Assembly (NCBI RefSeq): GCF_013299185.1
Contig: NZ_JAAFKG010000060.1
Span: forward strand, 1-47,305
Source: Microcoleus sp. bin48.metabat.b7b8b9.023
GTDB lineage: Bacteria; Cyanobacteriota; Cyanobacteriia; Cyanobacteriales; Microcoleaceae
DNA length: 47,305 nucleotides
Direction: 5' to 3'
This document shows, piece by piece, positions 1 to 7,519 of this stretch; the stretch's first letter is position 1; each line of letters opens with the position of its first letter. Under the pieces are notes generated by a model, which did no database searches, was not told the origin of the DNA, and saw only the letters and a program-made list of their open reading frames with translations. The translations under genes were made by a program, and so were the position numbers.

Positions 1-2
1 TT

Positions 3-68
3 GAAGATTTGAGTGAGTTACTTTTTGATTTATCTAGTTCAGATAAACCTGTTAAATGCCTCGCATGA
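3..68 (+). CDS. Possible 3' end of a truncated CDS entering from the left edge
   Basis: Reading frame 3 is open from the window edge and encodes 21 residues ending in ...SDKPVKCLA before a TGA. The short acidic/hydrophobic stretch (EDLSELLFDL) could be the C-terminal helix of a protein. Too little is present to recognise a family, and an open frame of this length occurs easily by chance. Confidence 0.25.
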   Translation, partial: EDLSELLFDLSSSDKPVKCLA

Positions 69-120
69 TGTCAGTCAATAGCCTTCATAGCCTTGATTTA
101 ACCTCTCGACAATTAATCCA

Positions 121-300
121 CCCTGCCTAGCCCCCCTTAAGAAGGGGGGGACAAGATGTGCATTTAAATTTTGGGGGAAGGGGCGATATTTAGGGAATAG
201 TTTCAGAATTAGTTTATCTTAAATCATGCCTACTTGACAACTAGGGCGATCGCCCCTTTTGGAAGGAGTCAAAAAGTGCGATCGCCCTTTACAACTTTTT
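121..300. repeat. Poly-C/poly-G hairpin repeat and HIP1-bounded repeat
   Basis: The stretch CCCCCCTTAAGAAGGGGGG near 131-150 is a short hairpin of a type that recurs at 36784-36930 and 46158-46410. It is followed by a T-rich tract and then a GCGATCGCC-flanked segment (about 244-288) related to repeats at 1034-1104 and 1684-1752. No gene was seen between 69 and 318. Confidence 0.6.
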
Positions 301-318
301 CTCAACCAAGGGCGATCT

Positions 319-696
319 CTACCAATTAATTACCGTTAAACTTGTTACCTTTCCAAACTCTCGATCGGCTGTCACCAAAGTTGCTGAATTTTGGATTGCC
401 ATTGCTGCAATAACCGCATCTGGAAGTTTCAAGCGATGTTGCTGGCGAATTTCAATTATTTTATCAATCAAAATAGCATCCATCGCCCCTAAACCAAGAA
501 CCTCCACTCGTTGCAGAAACTGCTCAAAAATCTGACGATCGTCTTGAGTCAGCCCAGGAAATACCAGAAACTCTATTTTGCTAATAACTGAAACTCCGAT
601 CCAATCAGCATCTTTAAGCAATTCAACCAGTTGAATATTCCCTTGAAGCAAAGCTACGATCGCATTCGTATCCAACACATAGCGATTACCACTCAT
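319..696 (-). CDS. PIN-domain ribonuclease toxin (VapC-like)
   Basis: This 125-residue protein fits the PIN fold, the nuclease of type II VapC toxins, which cleave RNA when not bound by antitoxin. The acidic residues expected for metal binding are present: D9 in YVLDTN, E42 in KIEF, D93 in LPDAVIAA and D111 in TADREF. Length is normal for the family, so it looks intact. Its start overlaps the last 11 bases of the upstream antitoxin gene, with an AGAGGA ribosome site inside that gene, which indicates translational coupling. Assignment to PIN is firm; the RNA target cannot be read from sequence. Confidence 0.88.
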   Translation of the reverse strand: MSGNRYVLDTNAIVALLQGNIQLVELLKDADWIGVSVISKIEFLVFPGLTQDDRQIFEQFLQRVEVLGLGAMDAILIDKIIEIRQQHRLKLPDAVIAAMAIQNSATLVTADREFGKVTSLTVINW

Positions 697-940
697 CGCG
701 TAGATTCCTCTGCATTGTTACTGCATCTCCCTGCCAGGTTAATCGCCCCACCAAATCAGAGAAATCATAGCTGGGTTTCTGGTTCCCATCTGACGAAACC
801 GGATTCAAAACAACTAAAATTTCCCGTTCTTTTAGCAATCGTAACGCAGCCAGAATCACTTCAGAAGCAGATGAGTACCTACCGTTTTTGATTGTTGATT
901 GAACAAATTTCTCTAGTTCAGGAGTTAAGGATATATTCAT
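686..940 (-). CDS. ParD/CopG-family antitoxin, partner of the PIN toxin
   Basis: An 84-residue protein beginning MNISLTPELEKFVQ, followed by an alpha-helical NGRYSSASEVILAALRLL segment. This is the ribbon-helix-helix pattern of ParD/CopG antitoxins that bind DNA and autorepress the operon. The C-terminal part (about 50-84) would be the disordered toxin-binding tail. It overlaps the PIN toxin gene by 11 bases in the antitoxin-first order. ParD antitoxins usually pair with RelE/ParE toxins; pairing with a PIN toxin is less usual but occurs in cyanobacteria. The operator would lie in 941-1000, where no clear palindrome was found. Confidence 0.82.
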   Translation of the reverse strand: MNISLTPELEKFVQSTIKNGRYSSASEVILAALRLLKEREILVVLNPVSSDGNQKPSYDFSDLVGRLTWQGDAVTMQRNLRDEW

Positions 941-1033
941 GATGTTGAGTCACCTATTTGAGTCAACTACTCTTCCCATAATAACAAAAATTATCCAATT
1001 TTGTTATTTAACATTTTTGGCTGCGGGAAGATG

Positions 1034-1104
1034 GCGCGATCGCCTTGCTTGTAAGCGCAGATTAGGGAGATCCCCTTTGGAATAAATCAAAAAGGGCGAT
1101 CGCC
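1034..1104. repeat. HIP1-bounded 70-bp repeat, copy 1
   Basis: A segment starting GCGCGATCGCCTTGCTTG and ending AAAAAGGGCGATCGCC. A near-identical copy lies at 1683-1752, and a shorter related piece at 244-288. All are flanked by GCGATCGC octamers. Confidence 0.7.
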
Positions 1105-1186
1105 TTTTTGGTATGGAAAGGTCGATCGCACAACACAATCTAGTCAAACAGCATTTTGAGCAGAGGGAAAGCTTAACAATAGAGAA

Positions 1187-1367
1187 TTACTGCTGAATAA
1201 TTTTAACAATCTTAGCGATCGGCAATTCTCTGGCTAGTAATTTGACAAAGAATTAGATCGTCTCCTGCCAAAGTTGCGATAACCAAAGCCGGTCGGCGCT
1301 TGGCTTGTGTTAAATCGGAAAATGGGAATGGAACAACTACTACATCACCTTTTACAAATTCTGCCAT
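1187..1367 (-). pseudogene. Broken MazF/PemK-like toxin remnant
   Basis: From ATG at 1367 a 51-residue frame (to 1212) begins MAEFVKGDVVVVPFPFSDLT, the typical start of MazF/PemK endoribonuclease toxins, continues KRRPALVI, and stops after IADR. These toxins are normally about 105-115 residues. In another frame the following bases read LARELPIAKIVKIIQQ and stop at 1187, which resembles the usual C-terminal helix. The middle of the gene therefore appears deleted with a frame change. The start overlaps the end of the DUF2281 antitoxin gene by 16 bases, the normal toxin-antitoxin layout. The N-terminal match is clear; the C-terminal remnant is an inference. Confidence 0.72.
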
Positions 1368-1546
1368 GCTTCATCCTCTTCTAACTTTAGCCAGTCTTTT
1401 TCCAAAGAAGATTCACTGAGCAAGCTTGCTTCTAACTTATCTTTATTGTATTTTAATTTGAGGAATTGCAGGAAATTCCAAACTTCTTCTAATATAGATT
1501 CGGGAATATTCTCTACTTCCTTAATGAGTAATTCTTTAGCGTTCAT
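1352..1546 (-). CDS. DUF2281-type antitoxin-like protein
   Basis: A 64-residue acidic protein (MNAKELLIKEVENIPE, then VWNFLQFLKLKYNK) with the pattern of DUF2281 proteins. These commonly precede PIN or MazF-like toxin genes and are thought to act as antitoxins. The acidic tail ...EKDWLKLEEDEAW would be the toxin-binding region. It overlaps the start of the MazF/PemK remnant, so it is now an antitoxin gene without a complete toxin. Family assignment is by pattern; function is inferred from context. Confidence 0.72.
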   Translation of the reverse strand: MNAKELLIKEVENIPESILEEVWNFLQFLKLKYNKDKLEASLLSESSLEKDWLKLEEDEAWQNL

Positions 1547-1682
1547 CTCATTTACCTATAAAAACATACTAATTGAGGTCATGCGTAACTTCTGTCTATT
1601 ATAGCATCGTTGAGATTATCAGCTCATGGCGCAGATTCCTCTGCCTTCTCCGGCTCAACATCACGAACTTTAGCCAACTATA

Positions 1683-1752
1683 GCGCGATCGCCTTGCTTG
1701 TAAGCGCAGATAAGCGAGATCCCTTTTGGAATAAGTCAAAAAGTGCGATCGC
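1683..1752. repeat. HIP1-bounded 70-bp repeat, copy 2
   Basis: Matches 1034-1104 almost base for base (CGCGATCGCCTTGCTTG... to ...AAAAAGTGCGATCGC). It lies between the DUF2281 gene and the DUF2442 gene. Confidence 0.7.
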
Positions 1753-1774
1753 TCAGCACGTCGATCGTTATTAC

Positions 1775-2071
1775 TCAACCAGCAACAAGACGAATAGATT
1801 CAATGTGTCGATCGATTTCCTCATCCGTGCAACCGACTCCATTCTGCCACAGTTCATATTCACTGAGGTCGATATCTTCATTCCAAACCAGTGCATAACC
1901 ACCAGGTTCAATTTTAAAATTCTTGAAAAACCCAGGATTGTGCAAGCTCAAAAACATCGGATTGTCTAATAACTTAGAGATGTCATACTTCTTGATTTCC
2001 TGATTGGTAAACTTAACTATCAAGGTGCGATCGTCAATAACTTTAGCAGAAACAATGCGCTCAGGTTTCAT
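1775..2071 (-). CDS. DUF2442 domain protein
   Basis: A 98-residue protein with the DUF2442 pattern: an N-terminal strand region (VSAKVIDDRTLIVKFTNQEIKKYDIS), a central FKNFKIEPGGYALVWNEDIDLS and a polar tail. It sits 13 bases downstream of the DUF4160 gene on the same strand, a pairing common in bacteria and suspected to be a toxin-antitoxin-like module. Its biochemical role is not established. The length is normal, so it appears intact. Confidence 0.8.
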   Translation of the reverse strand: MKPERIVSAKVIDDRTLIVKFTNQEIKKYDISKLLDNPMFLSLHNPGFFKNFKIEPGGYALVWNEDIDLSEYELWQNGVGCTDEEIDRHIESIRLVAG

Positions 2072-2084
2072 AAAACAATCACAG

Positions 2085-2333
2085 TTATTTTAATGGTGGC
2101 AGTTTACTAAATTCTTGGCTATTCCACATATCCAGCAGTTCTTTCTGGTACAACGTAGCCCATTCTATTACCAGCTTTTGAGCCAGATTCGGTAAATCTC
2201 CTTCAATAATCTCTAGAGATTCAATCCCAATTAAAGCATTGTACTCACCGTAAACTGCGTGAAAATGAGGAGGTGGACGATCTCCAAAGAAGATTTTGAT
2301 AATTATTCCGTAAAATCGTGCAACTTCTGGCAT
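2085..2333 (-). CDS. DUF4160 domain protein
   Basis: An 82-residue protein with the hallmark GDRPPPHFHAVYGEYNA motif of DUF4160 (residues about 17-33), followed by a helical half ending WATLYQKELLDMW. Genes of this family are usually followed directly by DUF2442 genes, as here, which suggests a two-gene module. Some authors treat the pair as a putative toxin-antitoxin system, but no activity can be read from the sequence. It appears full length. Confidence 0.82.
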   Translation of the reverse strand: MPEVARFYGIIIKIFFGDRPPPHFHAVYGEYNALIGIESLEIIEGDLPNLAQKLVIEWATLYQKELLDMWNSQEFSKLPPLK

Positions 2334-2398
2334 AAAGCTCTGCTAAACGACGATATGAGGATTATTGTATATGAAGCAGGAACAAGAATAACTAACAA

Positions 2399-4990
2399 CT
2401 ACCACTGCGGCCGCAAAGCCATCAAAGCAGTAGCTTCTTCGCTCGGTAATGGCTTAGCAAAAAAATAACCTTGACCGTATTCGCAGCCGATCGCCCTTAA
2501 CTTAGCTAATTGCGCCGCCGTCTCCACACCCTCAGCAATCACATCCATCCCCAAAGCGTGGGCTAGGGTGACTATTGTTCGGACGATCGCCACATTTTCC
2601 CCCTCGCCCAATTCCATCAGCCCGACAAATGACTTATCAACCTTCAAAGTATCCGTCGGAAACCGACTCAAATAACTTAGCGACGAATAACCAGTGCCAA
2701 AATCATCAATTCCCAATTTGACATTTAACGCTTTCATTTGCTTCAAAACTTCGATCGCCGATTCGACATCATCCATCACTACACTCTCTGTAATCTCCAA
2801 CTTCAAACTCTCGGCACTCAAACCCGTTTCTGCCAAAATAGCCTGAATGCGATCGACCAAATCCGGCTGAGCAAACTGCTTCCCAGATAAATTTACACTC
2901 ATAATCAAAGGGCGATCGAAATTAAACATTTCCTCCCACAGCCGCAACTGCCGGCAAGCTTCCTCCAGTACCCACTCACCAAGCTGCACAATTGCCCCCG
3001 TTTCCTCAGCCACCGGAATAAACTTGAGCGGCGAAATCAATCCCCGCTGGGGGTGCTGCCACCGCACCAAAGCCTCAAACCCAATAATCTTCCCGCTAGC
3101 CAAACACACAAAAGGCTGGTAGTGCAGCAAAAACTCCCGACGCTTTAGGGCCATCCGCAAATCTGTTTCCAACCGCAACCTCTCCAAGGCCAAATCGTGC
3201 ATCGAAGCATTAAACACCTGATACCTTCCCGTTCCCAAAGCCTTCGCCCGGTACATCGCCGTGTGGGCGTCTCGCAGCAAGTGTTCCGGCTGTTCCCGGG
3301 TGGTAGCAGCGGGTTCGCCTCCCACTGCAATTCCGATACTCGCCGTGACAAACACCTCCTGCCCTCTCACTTCAAAAGGCACAATTAAAGCTTGGTGAAT
3401 GCGATCGGTCAAATCGATCGCACTCCCGAGATCGACATTCCTCGCCAAAATCGCAAAATCGTCACCCCCCACCCGCGCCACAGTATCCGCGCGAGCAATA
3501 CTTGCCCTCAGCCTCCGCACCACGGCGATCAACAGTTCGTCCCCTACCAAATGACCTAGAGAATCATTAATTACCTTAAATCGGTCTAAATCAATAAACA
3601 GCACTGCAAACAGATAGCTGTGGTGGCCTTTATTGTGGGCGATCGCCCGCCCCAAACATTCCACAAACAAATCCCGGTTCGGCAAACCCGTCAGACAGTC
3701 GTGAAAAGCATCGTAAAGCTTCCTGTAAGCGCTGATGCAGACACCAGTCACTACCAAACCCAAACCGGGCGACACCAGCGGCACCCACCCACCCCCAATA
3801 AAAATCGCAAAACTAATTCCCAACAGCCCCATCAACAGCGCACCCCCAACCAATGCTGCCCTCGCCGGGTGCTGAATCCGCCAAGCCACAACCCCGCCAA
3901 GCACAGCCCAAGAAGCGTTCCACAAAATTTCTGCCCATTGCGGCCAGATCCAAAACAGCGATCGCCCCTCCAAAACGGCACTCAATATTTGGCTGAGCAT
4001 TTGGGCGTGCAGGATCACCCCCGGCATTTTCGGAGTTTGTTTTTGAACCGGACTGTAGGGCGTCAGAAACACGTCTCTGGTACTAGGTGCAGTCGTTCCG
4101 ATCAGCACAATTTTGTCCTTGATCCAGGTTGGGTCAATTTCCCCCTTCAATACCTGCGAGATACTGACTTGTCGCGCTACATTATTGGCAGAACGGTATT
4201 TGAGCAGAATTTGGTAGCCTCTGGCATCAAGATTTGCATAGCCGCCGCTGTCAGATTTTAAAGGCACAAATTCTGCTTTGCCCCAGTTGATTTGGTGGGG
4301 ATGGACAGGGCTATCTGTCGGCTGCACGCTGTTTTTGAGATACAGCAAAGCCAGTTGCAGAGAAAACGACGAAACAGTAGTCTTGTTTGCTTGCGAGACT
4401 GAGAGTAAATGGCGGCGCACCACGCCGTCAGCGTCGAGCACGAAGTCGTTAAAACCGATTCGATCGCGCGGTATTCCTTGGGGCGCCGGGACTCCCGGAC
4501 TTTCTGCATCGCTCATTTTGGCGATCGCCACTACATTCGGTGCTTTCAGTTGGGCCAGCAATTCTTCGTTTCCCGGTGGTTGTGGCAAATCTCGGTACAA
4601 GTCCAAACCGATGACTTTTGGCTGGTACTTTTGCAATTTTGTCAAGGTTTGGGCGATCGCACCGTCGGAAACCGGAAATCTCCCCAAAGCTTGAATATCG
4701 GCCTCGGAAATTCCCACGATCAGCAGCCTCGGATCGGGGCCCGCATCGGACTGCAAGCGTACTAACGAGTCAAAACTGCCCAATTCCCAGCTTTGCAGCC
4801 ATCCCAACCGTTGAACTCCCAGATTCAGCAGCGTTACAGTAGCACCCGCCAGCATTGCAGGCAAAATTCTGACCCGGCGGCCTGGAGAACTCAGATCGAG
4901 GCCAGTGGCGACAGACAGTACAGAACGAAGATTTCGAGAGAATTTGGGAGTCACAGAAAAAATATATGGGTGCAAATTCGCTTCGCACAA
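2399..4990 (-). CDS. CHASE2-GGDEF-EAL protein (cyclic-di-GMP turnover)
   Basis: An 863-residue membrane sensor. An N-terminal hydrophobic segment (about 45-65) precedes an extracytoplasmic CHASE2 domain (about 70-340). Three hydrophobic segments follow (about 345-430), then GGDEF (about 433-600) and EAL (about 612-855). The GGDEF signature reads GGDDF, a conservative change, and the RxxD inhibitory site is absent because alanine occupies the arginine position (ARADTVARVGGDDF). EAL residues are all present: EALVRW, NLSGKQF, ITESVV, DDFGTGYSSLSYL, VDKSFV and IAEGVET. The phosphodiesterase is therefore probably active and the cyclase may be active without product inhibition. The signal sensed by CHASE2 is unknown. 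The gene stands alone, divergent from dapB. Confidence 0.93.
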   Translation of the reverse strand: MCEANLHPYIFSVTPKFSRNLRSVLSVATGLDLSSPGRRVRILPAMLAGATVTLLNLGVQRLGWLQSWELGSFDSLVRLQSDAGPDPRLLIVGISEADIQALGRFPVSDGAIAQTLTKLQKYQPKVIGLDLYRDLPQPPGNEELLAQLKAPNVVAIAKMSDAESPGVPAPQGIPRDRIGFNDFVLDADGVVRRHLLSVSQANKTTVSSFSLQLALLYLKNSVQPTDSPVHPHQINWGKAEFVPLKSDSGGYANLDARGYQILLKYRSANNVARQVSISQVLKGEIDPTWIKDKIVLIGTTAPSTRDVFLTPYSPVQKQTPKMPGVILHAQMLSQILSAVLEGRSLFWIWPQWAEILWNASWAVLGGVVAWRIQHPARAALVGGALLMGLLGISFAIFIGGGWVPLVSPGLGLVVTGVCISAYRKLYDAFHDCLTGLPNRDLFVECLGRAIAHNKGHHSYLFAVLFIDLDRFKVINDSLGHLVGDELLIAVVRRLRASIARADTVARVGGDDFAILARNVDLGSAIDLTDRIHQALIVPFEVRGQEVFVTASIGIAVGGEPAATTREQPEHLLRDAHTAMYRAKALGTGRYQVFNASMHDLALERLRLETDLRMALKRREFLLHYQPFVCLASGKIIGFEALVRWQHPQRGLISPLKFIPVAEETGAIVQLGEWVLEEACRQLRLWEEMFNFDRPLIMSVNLSGKQFAQPDLVDRIQAILAETGLSAESLKLEITESVVMDDVESAIEVLKQMKALNVKLGIDDFGTGYSSLSYLSRFPTDTLKVDKSFVGLMELGEGENVAIVRTIVTLAHALGMDVIAEGVETAAQLAKLRAIGCEYGQGYFFAKPLPSEEATALMALRPQW

Positions 4991-5220
4991 GTCTGTTCCA
5001 CAGAATTGAGCTTATTATGAGATTGAGTGTAATTTTTTCAGAAATTGTGCCGAAACCGAGTTTATTTAAGTTAATCACTCGATTTTGTCAAGTATTTCGG
5101 GAGGGGAAACCGGGTTGTTGAAGATTTGCCGACAAGTCCTGTTTTTTATTCCCCTGTTTCCCCAAATTCCCACAAGCGTTAAAATTTAGTCGATCGAAGT
5201 TTCAGGATATTTTTGAGATT

Positions 5221-6048
5221 ATGGCGAATCAACTTCCGATTCCGGTGATTGTTAACGGTGCTGGCGGCAAGATGGGCCGCGAAGTAATTAAGGCGATCGC
5301 AAATGCTGATGACATGACTTTATTTGGGGCTGTAGACCGTTCTCCTGAGTGCCTCAACGCCGATGCGGGGGAATTAGCCGGATGCGGCCCGTTAGAAGTT
5401 CCGGTAACAGACGACTTGCAAGGAATGCTGGTATTAGCATCTCAGGAAAAGCAATTAGGCGTGATGGTAGATTTTACGCACCCTTCGTCTGTTTATGAAA
5501 ATGTGCGATCGGCTATAGCTTATGGTATACGGCCAGTAGTTGGGACTACAGGATTGAGCAGCAAGCAAATTGATAAGTTAGGTGAATTCGCTGACAAAGC
5601 CAGCATCGGCTGTTTGATTATACCCAATTTCTCGATCGGCATGGTTTTGCTACAACAAGCAGCCGTCACCGCATCTCAGTATTTTGAACACGTAGAAATT
5701 ATCGAGCTGCACCACAATCAAAAAGCCGACGCTCCCAGCGGCACGGCGATTCAAACTGCTCAAATGCTAGCAGAATTGGGAAAAACTTTCAATGTGCCAG
5801 AAGTTGAGGAAACCGAAAAAATAGCTGGAGCTCGCGGTTCTGTAGCCGATGAAGGGATTCGGATTCACAGCATCCGTTTGCCCGGTTTAATTGCTCATCA
5901 AGAGGTAATTTTTGGCGGTGCAGGCCAAGTTTATACTTTACGACACGATACGAGCGATCGGGCTTGTTATATGCCGGGAGTTTTGTTATCGGTGCGAAAA
6001 GTGCTGGAATTGCGATCGCTCGTTTACGGATTGGAAAAAATCTTGTAG
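5221..6048 (+). CDS. dapB: 4-hydroxy-tetrahydrodipicolinate reductase (DapB)
   Basis: Catalyses the NAD(P)H-dependent reduction of 4-hydroxy-tetrahydrodipicolinate in the diaminopimelate/lysine pathway, in the cytoplasm. At 275 residues it matches the family length. The N-terminal Rossmann motif VNGAGGKMGREV (residues about 11-22) binds the cofactor. The catalytic signature ELHHNQKADAPSGTA (about 162-176) holds the histidine pair and the lysine of the active site. The C-terminal GARGSVADEGIRIHSIRLPG and HEVIFG-like segments are also typical. It is monocistronic as far as can be seen; the next gene begins 311 bases later beyond a repeat block. Confidence 0.97.
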   Translation: MANQLPIPVIVNGAGGKMGREVIKAIANADDMTLFGAVDRSPECLNADAGELAGCGPLEVPVTDDLQGMLVLASQEKQLGVMVDFTHPSSVYENVRSAIAYGIRPVVGTTGLSSKQIDKLGEFADKASIGCLIIPNFSIGMVLLQQAAVTASQYFEHVEIIELHHNQKADAPSGTAIQTAQMLAELGKTFNVPEVEETEKIAGARGSVADEGIRIHSIRLPGLIAHQEVIFGGAGQVYTLRHDTSDRACYMPGVLLSVRKVLELRSLVYGLEKIL

Positions 6049-6290
6049 TCAGTTGACAGTTGTCAGTTGTCAGTTGACAAACGTTGATGGTTGATAGCTG
6101 ACAGTTGATAGTTATTGTAGGGTGCGTCAGGGCTGAATGTTTTAACAACAGACTAATAACTTTCCCTGACAAACCTAAGTTTAATTAGCTTCTTCGTTCT
6201 TAAGTTATTGTAGGGTGCGTCAGGGCTGAATGTTTTAACAACAGACTAATAACTTTCCTTGACGCACCTAAGGTTAATTAGATTCTCCCC
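6049..6290. repeat. Heptamer repeat plus two direct copies of a GGTGCGTCAG inverted-repeat element
   Basis: After dapB, a short run of (GTCAGTT)n at 6050-6080 is followed by two direct copies (6111-6190 and 6204-6275, offset 93 bases) of an element. The second copy is bounded by GGTGCGTCAGGG and CCTTGACGCACC, forming terminal inverted repeats. In the first copy the right end has decayed (CCCTGACAAACC). Related elements lie at 7408-7465 and 31899-31970. No gene was seen between 6049 and 6359. Confidence 0.75.
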
Positions 6291-6359
6291 TCTTACTTTT
6301 TCCTTTTCTATATTGCCTTTTCCTTCTTCCTTCTTCACTCTTCCTTCTTCCTTCTTATT

Positions 6360-7076
6360 ATGCTAATTCCCTTAACTCGCGAAACTTTTCAAGAACTAAT
6401 TCCCCCCGTGGCTACCGGAGCACAATACAAACATATTTGGGGGAAACCGCCCGATTTTTTAAGGCGAATGTTAATTTCTGCGGTAGCTGTAGTTTTGTTG
6501 CTAGTAGTTTATAATTTTGCCGGTTCCGATGTCGGGCCTCTAGTTTTAATTGTCGGATTGATTGCTGGTTTGTACTGGCTGTGGGGGCCGATTTTCTGGG
6601 CGAGTTTGCGGAATGCAGAATGTCGTAAATATAAATACTGCGGCTTTTGGCAAGGGCGAGTATTGGATATTTATATCACCGATGAAGTCACAAGTCAAGA
6701 AGAAACAGTCAATCAAAAAGGACAACTTGTAATTGTTGACAACCTAGAACCGCGAATTAATTTAGAAGTTGGCGACAAAACCGGATTTACTACTACGCTT
6801 CGAGCTCCATTGCTGAAAAGTCATCAAGGAATTGTCCCCGGTCAAGCTGCTTTAATGTTAATCATGTCGAATCAAGAAGATTTGGGCAGAATTGCCAAAG
6901 TTTCGGATATTTACATTCCCAGCCGCGATGTGTGGGTGAGCGATTATCCTTATTTGCGTAAGGATTTGTTTGTGGAAATGAGCCAGCAGATTAAAAAAGG
7001 CAGACAGAAAAAAGGGCGAGATACTGATGATAATCAAACTAGAGGCGTGAAAAGGCGATCGTCCGCTGATTATTGA
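6360..7076 (+). CDS. Conserved cyanobacterial-type membrane protein of unknown function
   Basis: A 238-residue protein with two adjacent transmembrane segments (about 38-57, VLLLVVYNFA, and about 60-80, LVLIVGLIAGLYWLW), followed by a soluble domain of about 150 residues (KYCGFWQGRVLDIYITDEVTS..., GTTLRAP-type strands) and a basic tail (KKGRQKKGRD). I do not recognise a catalytic motif. Databases often carry such proteins with a weak label as phosphate-transport permease, which the two helices do not support. The soluble domain likely faces the cytoplasm. The start follows a run of CTTCCTT repeats, so no ribosome site is visible. Confidence 0.72.
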   Translation: MLIPLTRETFQELIPPVATGAQYKHIWGKPPDFLRRMLISAVAVVLLLVVYNFAGSDVGPLVLIVGLIAGLYWLWGPIFWASLRNAECRKYKYCGFWQGRVLDIYITDEVTSQEETVNQKGQLVIVDNLEPRINLEVGDKTGFTTTLRAPLLKSHQGIVPGQAALMLIMSNQEDLGRIAKVSDIYIPSRDVWVSDYPYLRKDLFVEMSQQIKKGRQKKGRDTDDNQTRGVKRRSSADY

Positions 7077-7084
7077 ACAAAAAA

Positions 7085-7354
7085 GGTTCGTAGTGAGGAC
7101 TTTAGTCCGCATCAGGTTCGTAGTGAGGACTTTAGTCCGCATCAGGTTCGTAGTGAGGACTTTAGTCCGCATCAGGTTCGTAGTGAGGACTTTAGTCCGC
7201 ATCAGGTTCGTAGTGAGGACTTTAGTCCGCATCAGGTTCGTAGTGAGGACTTTAGTCCGCATCAGGTTCGTAGTGAGGACTTTAGTCCGCATCAGGTTCG
7301 TAGTGAGGACTTTAGTCCGCATCAGGTTCGTAGTGAGGACTTTAGTCCGCATCC
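7085..7354. repeat. Tandem array of nine 30-bp units
   Basis: Nine perfect or near-perfect copies of a 30-base unit starting GGTTCGTAGTGAGGACTTTA and ending GTCCGCATCA. The last copy ends ATCC. Each unit contains a small palindrome (GGACTTTAGTCC). The unit equals one arm of the larger hairpins found at 42555-42628 and 42779-42850. There is no variable spacer, so it is not CRISPR. Long open frames in it on both strands encode pure 10-residue repeats and are treated as artefacts. The array starts 9 bases after the stop of the upstream gene. Confidence 0.95.
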
Positions 7355-7407
7355 AAATCAAATGAATTGAGGCTGTGGCGTTGTCAATCGTGTTGTTCAC
7401 AAAGGAC

Positions 7408-7465
7408 AGGGTGCGTCAGACAAAACAACCAGCAATGCAAAAAAATTAGCTTGCTGACGCACCCT
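7408..7465. repeat. Short inverted-repeat element (GGGTGCGTCAG family)
   Basis: AGGGTGCGTCAG (7408-7419) and CTGACGCACCCT (7454-7465) form 12-base perfect terminal inverted repeats around a 34-base AT-rich core. It lies between the 30-bp array and the 3' end of the lipoprotein gene and could act as a terminator hairpin or be a small mobile remnant. Confidence 0.7.
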
Positions 7466-7519
7466 ACAAAAACCCAAAAACCTTATAATTGCGATCGCAC
7501 AAAACGTGCTTTCACGACA

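Noticed and set aside
3620..4261. 213-residue plus-strand frame opposite the CHASE2-GGDEF-EAL gene
   Set aside because: It is an antisense shadow with Pro/Gln/Arg-biased composition. The minus-strand protein has complete domain motifs over the same bases.
7085..7354. Plasmid-style iterons or replication origin
   Set aside because: The unit is a copy of one arm of a dispersed hairpin element found elsewhere in the window, and no replication protein gene is near.
7093..7400. Open frames of 90 and 180 residues through the 30-bp array on both strands
   Set aside because: They encode only 10-residue repeats (RTLVRIRFVV, MRTKVLTTNL) created by an array whose period is a multiple of three. No ribosome site or unique sequence supports a gene.
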